Origin: Anaerolineales bacterium
GTDB taxonomy: Bacteria; Chloroflexota; Anaerolineae; Anaerolineales; E44-bin32
DNA length: 19,036 nt
Assembly (NCBI GenBank): GCA_023250385.1
Contig: JAHFAU010000017.1
Coordinates: forward strand, 1-19,036
Reading direction: 5' to 3'
The position numbers were made by a program, and so were the translations under genes. A model generated the notes under the pieces. That model ran no database searches. It was not told the origin of the DNA and saw only the letters and a program-made list of their open reading frames with translations. Shown here piece after piece: positions 1-5,905 of this stretch. How positions within the stretch are numbered: the stretch's first letter is position 1; each line of letters opens with the position of its first letter.

Positions 1-313
1 CTGCCCGGACAATCAGCGCCCCGCTGCTCCGCTCCCGGTAGATCTCGGCCACCAACTTCTTTTCAGCTGAGCTGCTGGATTGCAGAGCCGGCGGTATTGA
101 TGGAGATTCAGGTTCCGGGCCCTCGTCAGTCTGGGTCGCCACAACTACATCGGGTCCGGGCAGGCCCTCTCCGACGGGCTCCTGTGGGTCGGGCTCGTTG
201 GCTTGCAGCTCGTCCCGCTCGGCCCGCCGATTCATCACCAACGCGACTGCGATCAGTCCGACGGCCAGGCCGACGATAATCAGCAGAACCCCGACCAGCA
301 GTTCCCGATCCAT
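1..313 (-). CDS. Membrane-anchored protein of unknown function (3' end missing)
   Basis: Reading the minus strand from an ATG at 313-311, the frame stays open to the window edge, giving 104 codons. Residues about 4-28 (ELLVGVLLIIVGLAVGLIAV and on) form one strongly hydrophobic helix, followed by a basic NRRAER stop-transfer stretch. A long acidic Pro/Glu-rich linker follows, then a more ordered region starting near KKLVAEIYRE, just before the cut. The topology suggests a short or absent extracytoplasmic N-terminus, one membrane helix and a cytoplasmic C-terminal domain. It starts 2 nt after the mutM stop codon, so it is probably translationally coupled to mutM. I do not recognise the family; the functional domain probably lies beyond the window. 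Confidence 0.75.
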   Translation of the reverse strand, partial: MDRELLVGVLLIIVGLAVGLIAVALVMNRRAERDELQANEPDPQEPVGEGLPGPDVVVATQTDEGPEPESPSIPPALQSSSSAEKKLVAEIYRERSSGALIVRA

Positions 314-315
314 GG

Positions 316-1143
316 TCAGTTCTTGCCCCAGGGCTGGCAGTGCGGGCAGGTGAAGGTGCTGCGCTGGCCAATCACCGACCGGACAATCGTCGTTCCGCAG
401 ACTGGGCACGGCTGGCCTTCCTGCCCGTACACCCGAAAATGATTCTGAAAACTGCCGCCGCGATACACCCAGTCGATGCTTGCTCCATTGTGGCGCAACC
501 CATCCCGCAGTGCGGAGCGGATGCCCTTCCACAGCGCCCGGATTTCGGAGGGCTTCAGCGTCTGACTGCCGCGGAGTGGATGGAGCCTGGCCCGGTGGAG
601 GGCCTCGTCCGCATAGATATTGCCCAGTCCTGCGATCGCAGCCTGATCCAAGAGCAACGGCTTCAAGGCCCGTTTGTGCCGATTGAGTATCAGCCCCAAC
701 TTGCCGACCTGGAATCCGGCCGACAACGGTTCGGGACCGAGCCGCTTAAGGACCGTTTCCGGGTCCGCTACGAGAAAGACTCGACCGAACTTGCGCGGGT
801 CGCGGAACCGGAGCTGCCAGCCGGAAGCGAGCCGAAAGATCGTGTGATCGTGCGGTGAGCGGGGGATGCCCGCCGGAGCCAGGAACAGGTCGCCGCTCAT
901 CATCAGGTGAACGATAAGCGTGTCGCGCTCGAGTGAGAGTAGGATGAACTTCCCACGGCGATTGACATCCCGAACCGCCTGGCCGCGGATTCGCCGCCGC
1001 AAACTGGCCGGTGAGGGTTCCACAATGTGCCGGGGCCAGCCCAATCGGACCCCGACGATCTGCTGGCCGGCCAGCGGTGGTGAATCTTTCGTGCCGTCAC
1101 GCAAATGCCGGCAGATCGTCTCGACCTCGGGTAGTTCAGGCAT
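316..1143 (-). CDS. mutM: Formamidopyrimidine-DNA glycosylase (Fpg/MutM)
   Basis: A bifunctional base-excision repair enzyme that removes 8-oxoguanine and formamidopyrimidines and cleaves the abasic site by beta/delta elimination. All hallmarks are present in 275 aa, a usual length. The N-terminus is MPELPEVET, in which the Pro after the processed Met is the Schiff-base nucleophile and E3 the acid. K65 sits in RRGKFILLS. The H2TH region around 166-189 includes DQAAIAGLGNIYADEALHRA, with the conserved Asn in GNIYADE. The C-terminal zinc finger has Cys246, 249, 266 and 269 (CX2C-X16-CX2C), with the DNA-contacting Arg261 inside it. It lies between comEA and a membrane protein. A TATAAT 8 nt before the ATG suggests its own leaderless transcript in addition to any read-through from comEA. 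Only the start context is unusual. Confidence 0.97.
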   Translation of the reverse strand: MPELPEVETICRHLRDGTKDSPPLAGQQIVGVRLGWPRHIVEPSPASLRRRIRGQAVRDVNRRGKFILLSLERDTLIVHLMMSGDLFLAPAGIPRSPHDHTIFRLASGWQLRFRDPRKFGRVFLVADPETVLKRLGPEPLSAGFQVGKLGLILNRHKRALKPLLLDQAAIAGLGNIYADEALHRARLHPLRGSQTLKPSEIRALWKGIRSALRDGLRHNGASIDWVYRGGSFQNHFRVYGQEGQPCPVCGTTIVRSVIGQRSTFTCPHCQPWGKN

Positions 1144-1151
1144 CAGGGCGG

Positions 1152-1157
1152 ATTATA
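1152..1157 (-). promoter_or_regulatory. -10 element of mutM (leaderless)
   Basis: Perfect TATAAT on the minus strand, with only the 8 nt CCGCCCTG between it and the ATG of mutM. Transcription normally starts about 7 nt after the -10, so the mRNA would begin at or next to the start codon. No -35 match is seen at 16-18 bp. Confidence 0.6.
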
Positions 1158-1216
1158 CAGTCGGGTCGGCGGAGCCTGGCCGCCGCGGCGTGCACCTGCC
1201 TAGCCGGGCAAGCAGC

Positions 1217-1780
1217 TCAAGGTACGATGAGCAAGTCCCGCAGGCCATCGAGCTTTGCCGGGCCGATCCCTTCAACTTGCAGCAGGTCCTCGAATCGTTG
1301 AAATGGACCGTGTTGCTCCCGGAATTCGATAATCTTCTGGGCCAGAACCGGGCCGATACCGGGAAGCTGCTCTAACTCCCGCGCGGTAGCGGAGTTCAGG
1401 TTTAGCTGGCCCTCGGGGCTCGGCAATTGAGACCCGGAGGTCGGGTCGGATTCAACCCGCAGCGGGATCTCTATCCGCTGCCCATCTTCAAGGGCTTGCG
1501 CCAGGTTCAATCGACCGAGGTCGGCATCCGGGCGTAGACCTCCCGCTGCGCCGATCGCGTCTTGCAGGATCGCCCCGGGCGGGAGCGAATACACGTCAGG
1601 CCGTTCGACGGCCCCGGCCACGTGGACCCGCAAGGGCAGTGGGGGCAGCAGTTCGACGGGCTTCCCCCTCGGCTCGGCGCTCAGCAGGTAGTAAACGCCG
1701 CCCAATAGCAGCCCAACCAGGACTCCAGCGAACAGCTGGCTTGAGCGTCGAAAGAAGGAGGCCGGCTCGGATCCGCTCAC
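1217..1780 (-). CDS. comEA: Competence protein ComEA (SLBB + helix-hairpin-helix)
   Basis: A membrane-anchored double-stranded DNA receptor for natural transformation or DNA uptake, 187 aa with a GTG start. A basic N-terminus (FRRSSQ) leads into one transmembrane helix at about 15-33. An SLBB domain covers about 50-108 (RVHVAGAVERPDVYSLPPGA), and a Pro/Ser linker follows. The C-terminal helix-hairpin-helix pair occupies about 125-185, with LNLNSATARELEQLPGIGP and a second GIGP hairpin at 171-174. This is the Gram-positive style ComEA layout with SLBB, unlike the short periplasmic form of Proteobacteria. The partner comEC is not in this window. mutM follows after a 73-bp gap with its own promoter. 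The start sits 12 nt from a TATTAT, so the leader is very short. Confidence 0.93.
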   Translation of the reverse strand: MSGSEPASFFRRSSQLFAGVLVGLLLGGVYYLLSAEPRGKPVELLPPLPLRVHVAGAVERPDVYSLPPGAILQDAIGAAGGLRPDADLGRLNLAQALEDGQRIEIPLRVESDPTSGSQLPSPEGQLNLNSATARELEQLPGIGPVLAQKIIEFREQHGPFQRFEDLLQVEGIGPAKLDGLRDLLIVP

Positions 1781-1791
1781 GCGCTTCTACT

Positions 1792-1797
1792 TATAAT
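1792..1797 (+). promoter_or_regulatory. -10 element of the adenosyltransferase gene (leaderless)
   Basis: Perfect TATAAT followed by 7 nt (ACCTGGG) and the ATG at 1805. The predicted transcript starts at the start codon. No Shine-Dalgarno sequence could fit and no -35 match is evident. Confidence 0.6.
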
Positions 1798-1798
1798 A
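1793..1798 (-). promoter_or_regulatory. -10 element of comEA, overlapping the divergent -10
   Basis: Minus-strand TATTAT ends 12 nt before the comEA GTG, which would leave a leader of roughly 5 nt. It is the reverse complement of nearly the same bases as the plus-strand TATAAT at 1792-1797. Confidence 0.45.
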
Positions 1799-1804
1799 CC
1801 TGGG

Positions 1805-2359
1805 ATGCCAGATTACTTTTCGGGAACCGGAGATGATGGGAACACCGGACTGCTGGGCGATCAGCGGGTTCCAAAATTCCACCCTCGGCCGGCAGCCTAC
1901 GGCGCGCTCGACGAGGCGGCCGCCGCGCTGGGGTTGGCTCGGGCCCTGGCTGGTGTGCAGCAGACGCAGCAGCTGATCATCGAGGTCCAGCGGGACCTTT
2001 ACCACATCATGGCCGAAGTCGCGGCAACCCCGAAGCAGGCCCACCGATTTCGGGAGTTGGGAGCCGAACGGGTGGCGTGGCTCGAGTCCGAACTCAAGCG
2101 ACTGGGTGACCAGATCTCGATGCCCAAGGGGTTCGTGGTCGGAGGGGACTCGGCTCCCGGCGCAGCCCTGGATCTGGCCCGCACGATTGTCCGGCGGGCC
2201 GAACGCGCCATCGTTGAACTCGCTCACGCGGGAGAGCTGACCAATCCGCCCCTGCTGGCCTACCTCAACCGTCTGTCGTCGCTGTGTTTCGTCCTTGCGC
2301 TGTGGGAGAACCAGCGAGCGGGAGTGGTATCCCCGACCCTGGCCAAGCCCGAGGATTAA
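1805..2359 (+). CDS. pduO: PduO-type ATP:cob(I)alamin adenosyltransferase
   Basis: Transfers the adenosyl group of ATP to cob(I)alamin to form coenzyme B12, used by enzymes such as methylmalonyl-CoA mutase and ribonucleotide reductase class II. At 184 aa it has the family length. The N-terminal ATP loop is FSGTGDDGNTGLLG (6-17), then AYGALDE at 31-37. The ATP/corrin motif is RTIVRRAER at 126-134, and the C-terminal motif LNRLSSLCFVLAL is at 154-166. In most family members the last motif reads NRLSD; here the Asp is a Ser (residue 159), a small but real departure. The ATG at 1805 is fixed by the TATAAT just upstream. Its stop codon interlocks with that of the convergent V4R-like gene. No other cobalamin gene is nearby. 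Confidence 0.93.
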   Translation: MPDYFSGTGDDGNTGLLGDQRVPKFHPRPAAYGALDEAAAALGLARALAGVQQTQQLIIEVQRDLYHIMAEVAATPKQAHRFRELGAERVAWLESELKRLGDQISMPKGFVVGGDSAPGAALDLARTIVRRAERAIVELAHAGELTNPPLLAYLNRLSSLCFVLALWENQRAGVVSPTLAKPED

Positions 2360-2958
2360 AGAATCGCGAAGCGACAGGCTTGCTTCCCGGCCGCCCGACA
2401 GTCCACCTCGCGGATCGGGAGCTCTTCCCGGGTCATCCAGGTCACCGCTTCGGCTAGCTCCCCGACCACCGACCAACAGATCGGCTGCTCGGCGACCACC
2501 CCCAGGGTGCGGTCGAATGTTTCATCGACCAGCCAGAATCCCTCCCCGGCACGACTGACCCGGACTGCCCCATTCGGGGCTGCCATCTCCCCCGCTAGCT
2601 GATTCAGAATCCAGGCTAACTTGCTCTGGGTCGATAGAAAGGGTCCGATGACCTTCCGCCTCGCATTCAAGAGCGGGCGCTGTGCCAGTTGCTGCCTGAA
2701 GATCGATCGCCCGATCCGGGTCAAAGTCCCACGGGCACCGAGGCCGAAGTAGGTCCGCACAGTCGTCAACAATCGAGCGTATTCGGCCGCTTGGGCCTGT
2801 AGACCGTCGTTGGCCGGGGGGACTGATTGCAAATACCGGGTCAAGTCGGATTGGCGGAGGATCATCGCAAGCCCGTGGGCGCCCATCTGCTCTTCAATTG
2901 CCAAGACCAGCCAGCGCATCCGGTAGTTCGGTAGCGACCGATCGGGTGATAAGTTCAT
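2356..2958 (-). CDS. V4R-like (4-vinyl reductase fold) small-molecule-binding protein
   Basis: 200 aa, soluble, with no signal peptide. The C-terminal part (about 125-200) resembles the V4R/BchJ-type domain: a beta-rich segment (GFWLVDETFD), then CWSVVGELAEA at 161-171 and the closing EVDCRAAGKQACRFAI. This ending, with Cys187 and Cys195, is the characteristic metal- or ligand-linked tail of V4R domains. Cys161 is a further candidate ligand. The N-terminal 110 residues are helical (NYRMRWLVLAIEEQMG) and resemble the cap found in stand-alone V4R proteins; I cannot assign a ligand. It is the last gene of the XRE-TPR-GNAT run but has a strong promoter of its own, 57 nt upstream. The ATG at 2958 is the first start codon after the in-frame stop at 3016-3018, and no good Shine-Dalgarno sequence is visible. 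Family confidence is moderate; function is unknown. Confidence 0.7.
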   Translation of the reverse strand: MNLSPDRSLPNYRMRWLVLAIEEQMGAHGLAMILRQSDLTRYLQSVPPANDGLQAQAAEYARLLTTVRTYFGLGARGTLTRIGRSIFRQQLAQRPLLNARRKVIGPFLSTQSKLAWILNQLAGEMAAPNGAVRVSRAGEGFWLVDETFDRTLGVVAEQPICWSVVGELAEAVTWMTREELPIREVDCRAAGKQACRFAIL

Positions 2959-3014
2959 CTCGAGGGTCAGTGCTCGGGGCCGATCCGCAGCACCAGGCTG
3001 AGAATCTGAAGCGG

Positions 3015-3041
3015 ATTATAGCTTTGACAGGGGGGTTTCAA
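3015..3041 (-). promoter_or_regulatory. Promoter of the V4R-like gene inside the end of the GNAT gene
   Basis: Minus-strand TATAAT at 3020-3015 with TTGAAA at 3041-3036 (5 of 6 to TTGACA), spaced 15 bp (short), or TTTGAA spaced 16 bp. The TAA of TATAAT is also the stop codon of the upstream GNAT gene. The predicted leader is about 50 nt. Confidence 0.5.
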
Positions 3042-3861
3042 AGACGCGGTAACGCTGGCCGGTCTCGCGGAATCCAAGACTGCGGTAGAGGCGTTGGCTG
3101 CCTAGATTGTCGGCCTGGGTATTTACCGAGAGCCGATCGAGTCCGGCCTCTCGCGCGCCCTGGAGTGCCTCTAAAACCAGTGCTCGCCCCAACCCCTGCC
3201 GGCGGCGGTCCGGGTGCACGGCCAATCGGGCCAGGTGGGCACCAAAGGGTGATCGGGTCGTAATCTGGTAGCCGACAAGCTGGCCGTCCCCTTCGATTAG
3301 TCTGGCGGTCTCCGCCAGGCTGAGCGCCGCCCGAAGCGAATCGCCAGAGAGCTGCCAGAACGGCTCGAAGGCAAGGTGATCGAGCGCGAGCAGTTCAATT
3401 TCATCAGCGTCTTCAATCGGTCGAGAACTGTGTGAGGCGGATGGGATCGAGTGAGCCAATTCTCGCTCGAAGAAGATCACCGCGTTGGCGGGCTGATAGC
3501 CGGAGCCGGTCAACAGCGACTCGAACCAGCCCTCAATGGGCAGGGCAGCCACTCGGCCAACTTGCAGCTCGCGCAGGCCTATGACCGCCTGTTCCCAGAG
3601 TCGCCGCCAGGCCGCCTCCGGCCGGATCCCGGACGTCACCGCAAAGGCGCGCAGCCAGCTCACACCAGCGACGTCTGGCGGACAGCCCAGACAGCCTACC
3701 GGAGTCCCGGCCTCGGAAGCCAGCAGGAACGGAGCTCGGTCGGTCAGGGCCGCCGGCTCCAGCCAGTCCAGATGCAAGTGTTTCCAGCGCGCGCCGAGAA
3801 ACAACCCGTCGACCACCGCCCGGTCAGCTGCGGTCGTTTGGACTATGGTCCATCCATTCAT
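3016..3861 (-). CDS. Tandem GNAT-family N-acetyltransferase
   Basis: 281 aa carrying two GNAT folds. The C-terminal half (about 146-281) is a complete acetyltransferase. It has the acetyl-CoA motif ARLAVHPDRRRQGLGRA at 211-227 (V/I-x-P-x-x-R-x-x-G-x-G/A form), and motif B NLGSQRLYRSLGF at 252-264, with the conserved Tyr likely to be the general acid. The N-terminal half (about 1-135) keeps the fold outline (WLRAFAVTSGIRPEAAW, then GYQPANAVIFFER) but has lost the pyrophosphate-binding R-x-x-G-x-G, so it is probably a degenerate structural repeat. The substrate is unknown. It starts 11 nt after the TPR gene and probably shares its transcript. The start MNGW at 3861 is the only good one. Confidence 0.87.
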   Translation of the reverse strand: MNGWTIVQTTAADRAVVDGLFLGARWKHLHLDWLEPAALTDRAPFLLASEAGTPVGCLGCPPDVAGVSWLRAFAVTSGIRPEAAWRRLWEQAVIGLRELQVGRVAALPIEGWFESLLTGSGYQPANAVIFFERELAHSIPSASHSSRPIEDADEIELLALDHLAFEPFWQLSGDSLRAALSLAETARLIEGDGQLVGYQITTRSPFGAHLARLAVHPDRRRQGLGRALVLEALQGAREAGLDRLSVNTQADNLGSQRLYRSLGFRETGQRYRVFETPLSKL

Positions 3862-3872
3862 CGGACCGCGCT

Positions 3873-4400
3873 TCAGAATCGCAGCAGGCGCGAGGGCAGT
3901 TGTAGAAGCTGCTTGAGCAATCGGCCGCGCAGTCCGCGGGGCGGGCTTGCGAGGGCTCCGGCTTGCAGTGTGTTGGCTGCCTCGAGCGGCCGGTGTTGGC
4001 GCAATTGAAGCTGGGCGAGGGCGTTGAGAGTGTATCGAAGCGCCTCGGCGTCGTCCTGCGAGCGGAACAACTCAGCGGCCTGCTCATAAGCGGTTTCGGC
4101 GGCGGGCAGATCGCCACAGGCTTCCAAAGCCGCGGCCAGGTTGCCTGTCGCTTGAGCCATCCGCTGGCCATCGCCCAATCTCGAGAAAAGTTCCGGCGTG
4201 CCCCGGACGATGGACAGGGCCTCCTGGGAGCGCCCGGCCTTCAGGTAGGCAACGCTCAGGTTGTTGGCAAGTTCGGCCGCCTTGGCCGGATCGGTCTCAG
4301 CCGCGCGCGCCGATCCGAAGAGTTGAATCGCTTCATCCAGCCGACCTTTTTGATAGGCTTCCATTGCCTGGCGCACGAGGTTTTGGGGTTCGGAGCTCAA
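3873..4400 (-). CDS. TPR-repeat protein
   Basis: 175 aa made of about four tetratricopeptide-like helical hairpins: residues 6-40 (AMEAYQKGRLDEAIQLFGSA), 41-75 (NNLSVAYLKAGRSQEALSIV), 81-115 (GNLAAALEACGDLPAAETAY) and 121-155 (NALAQLQLRQHRPLEAANTL). A basic, leucine-rich tail follows (LRGRLLKQLLQLPSRLLRF). There is no signal peptide, so it is a cytoplasmic protein-interaction scaffold. The start codon is TTG and overlaps the TGA of the upstream double-HTH gene by 4 bp (TTGA), which indicates translational coupling and a functional link with that regulator. XRE-TPR pairs often act as peptide- or partner-sensing regulators; whether that holds here is inference. Confidence 0.85.
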   Translation of the reverse strand: MSSEPQNLVRQAMEAYQKGRLDEAIQLFGSARAAETDPAKAAELANNLSVAYLKAGRSQEALSIVRGTPELFSRLGDGQRMAQATGNLAAALEACGDLPAAETAYEQAAELFRSQDDAEALRYTLNALAQLQLRQHRPLEAANTLQAGALASPPRGLRGRLLKQLLQLPSRLLRF

Positions 4401-5071
4401 CGGGCGATATCGGAAATCAGCTCGCCAAGGTTGCGCAGGCGGTCGATGGAGAGTTCTTCGAGCCGGATCGCCAGCCGGATCAGCCGAGGACTATCCTGTC
4501 TCCCTAAGAAGTCCCGCAGGTCTCGGGGCAGGTCTCGGAATGTCTCAGCAGCTTGCTGGTTGCGATGCCAGTCGGCGACGGGCCCGCGGCCCTGGGTATC
4601 CACGTAGTCTTCGATCGAATGGCCAAGCGCCTTGGCCAGGGACTCGAGTTCTGGCACCGGGATCGGGCGCAGCCCGCGCTCGTAGGCGCTCACCCGGCTG
4701 GCTGGGAACCCAACTCGCTCCCCCAGCTGCCGGAGCGACAGTTCCGCATCCTTTCGGTGCCGGCGAAGCAAGGCCCCGATCATCTTCTGCCGGAAGGAGA
4801 CCACGACTTTTGGATCGAAGACTGCCTTTCGCTGCGCTTCCTCCGGACGGCGGGCAAGCAGACCTCCCAACGGAACATCAAAATGGAAGGCGAGCTGTTC
4901 GAGCTCGGGCAGCGAAATCCCCTTCTTCCCCATCTCGTAAGAGGCCAACGTGCTGCGGCTGATCCCAACGATCTCGGCAGTCTGTTTGAGGCTTTTTCCC
5001 GCCTGCTTTCTGATCCCGCGCAGCAGTGCGCCGAGCATCTTGGTCTTCAGGACAAGCGACATTTGATCCAT
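4397..5071 (-). CDS. Transcriptional regulator with two XRE/HTH_3 domains
   Basis: 224 aa with two complete Cro/C1-type helix-turn-helix domains in one chain. HTH1 spans about 12-72 (SLKQTAEIVGISRSTLASYE), and HTH2 spans about 96-157 (SLRQLGERVGFPASRVSAYE). Each repeats the same pattern, from K/QKM-GALLR at the start to PELE-LA at the end. The two halves are clear internal duplicates, so a monomer could read a two-half-site operator that usually needs a dimer. A helical C-terminal region (170-224, rich in Arg and Leu) may dimerise or bind a partner. It leads the unit containing the TPR, GNAT and V4R-like genes. A second Met at residue 4 is an alternative start. No Shine-Dalgarno sequence is visible. 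Confidence 0.9.
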   Translation of the reverse strand: MDQMSLVLKTKMLGALLRGIRKQAGKSLKQTAEIVGISRSTLASYEMGKKGISLPELEQLAFHFDVPLGGLLARRPEEAQRKAVFDPKVVVSFRQKMIGALLRRHRKDAELSLRQLGERVGFPASRVSAYERGLRPIPVPELESLAKALGHSIEDYVDTQGRGPVADWHRNQQAAETFRDLPRDLRDFLGRQDSPRLIRLAIRLEELSIDRLRNLGELISDIAR

Positions 5072-5137
5072 GGTAGCTTGGGTTCAGCCAAACTCGGCCC
5101 CTGAAGAGTGTGTCGAAGGTTGAGGAGGGGCGCCTCA

Positions 5138-5143
5138 ATTGTA
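5138..5143 (-). promoter_or_regulatory. Candidate -10 of the XRE unit
   Basis: Minus-strand TACAAT (5 of 6 to consensus), 66 nt before the ATG at 5071. No convincing -35 at 16-18 bp, so it is a candidate only. Confidence 0.35.
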
Positions 5144-5154
5144 CATGGGGAGCC

Positions 5155-5194
5155 GAGCAGTAGCGATTGGGCCCGGTTCTTCGCGCTGCTACTC
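5155..5194 (-). terminator. Stem-loop at the stop codon of the OmpR-type regulator gene
   Basis: GAGCAGTAGCG (5155-5165) and CGCTGCTACTC (5184-5194) form an 11-position stem. As minus-strand RNA it has nine Watson-Crick pairs, one G-U and one mismatch, with an 18-nt loop. It includes the TAG stop at 5189-5191. There is no U-tract, so it may protect or weakly terminate the transcript rather than act as a classical intrinsic terminator. Confidence 0.35.
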
Positions 5195-5905
5195 ACCTCT
5201 CCCGTTGGATGCCGGAGGGATCAGATAGCCCAGGCCCTGTCGGGTGACGATGTGAATCGGATTCTTGGGATCCGGCTCGATCTTCTGGCGCAATCGACTG
5301 AGGCACACCCACAGGATTTCCTTATCGTCCCGATACTCCGGGCCCCACACTACGGTCAGTAGATCCTCGGGTGTCAGCACCCGGCCCTCGGAGGCGGCTA
5401 AGGTCTGCAATAGCCGATACTCGGTGGCGGTGAGTGGGATCTCCTTGCCTTTTGAAGTGACCAGCGCCTTGGCGAGATCGATTTGCAACTCGTGGTGGGC
5501 GTAGACCGGCTCGTGGAAGCTGGCGTCGGTCAGTCTTTCGGCCCGCCGCAACACGGCGCGGACCCGTGCCAGCAGCTCCTGCGCTGAAAATGGCTTGACG
5601 ATGTAGTCGTCCGCCCCGGCATCCAGCCCCCGCACTCGGTCCCGCTCCTCTCCCTTGGCTGTCAGAATAATGATCGGAACAGTTGAAAACTCTCGAATCC
5701 GTTCGGTGGCGGTGAACCCGTCCATGACCGGCATCATGACGTCCAGCAGCAGCAATCCCGGCTGAGCCGCGGCCACCTTTTCCACCGCTTGCTGCCCGTC
5801 TTGGGCGGAGTCCACTGCATAGCCGGCCGTTTCCAGGTTGACCTGGACCAAACGAATGTATCGGGGCTCATCGTCTACGACCAGGATCATGGTCTTATCG
5901 TTCAT
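5189..5905 (-). CDS. OmpR/PhoB-family response regulator
   Basis: 238 aa. The receiver domain covers 5-120, with acidic pocket D11/D12, phospho-acceptor D55 in LLLLDVMMP, switch T82 in ILTAKG and conserved K104 in IVKPF. The C-terminal winged-helix DNA-binding domain (about 138-235) shows LTATEYRLLQTLA, a DLLTVVWGPEY turn and the hairpin VTRQGLGYLI. The start is taken at 5905 (MNDKTMILVVDDE) because receiver homology begins there and a good Shine-Dalgarno sequence precedes it; the frame is open further upstream only as an overlap with the kinase gene. It overlaps the end of the kinase gene by 11 bp. It is the third gene of the kinase-kinase-regulator unit and the natural output of both kinases. 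Confidence 0.95.
   Translation of the reverse strand: MNDKTMILVVDDEPRYIRLVQVNLETAGYAVDSAQDGQQAVEKVAAAQPGLLLLDVMMPVMDGFTATERIREFSTVPIIILTAKGEERDRVRGLDAGADDYIVKPFSAQELLARVRAVLRRAERLTDASFHEPVYAHHELQIDLAKALVTSKGKEIPLTATEYRLLQTLAASEGRVLTPEDLLTVVWGPEYRDDKEILWVCLSRLRQKIEPDPKNPIHIVTRQGLGYLIPPASNGRGE

Noticed and set aside
1787..2476. 229-codon open frame opposite the adenosyltransferase
   Set aside because: Gly/Arg/Ser-rich shadow frame with no domain, antisense to a confidently identified gene.
3451..4008. Plus-strand open frames opposite the GNAT and TPR genes
   Set aside because: Composition typical of antisense frames in GC-rich DNA; the minus strand has recognised domains.
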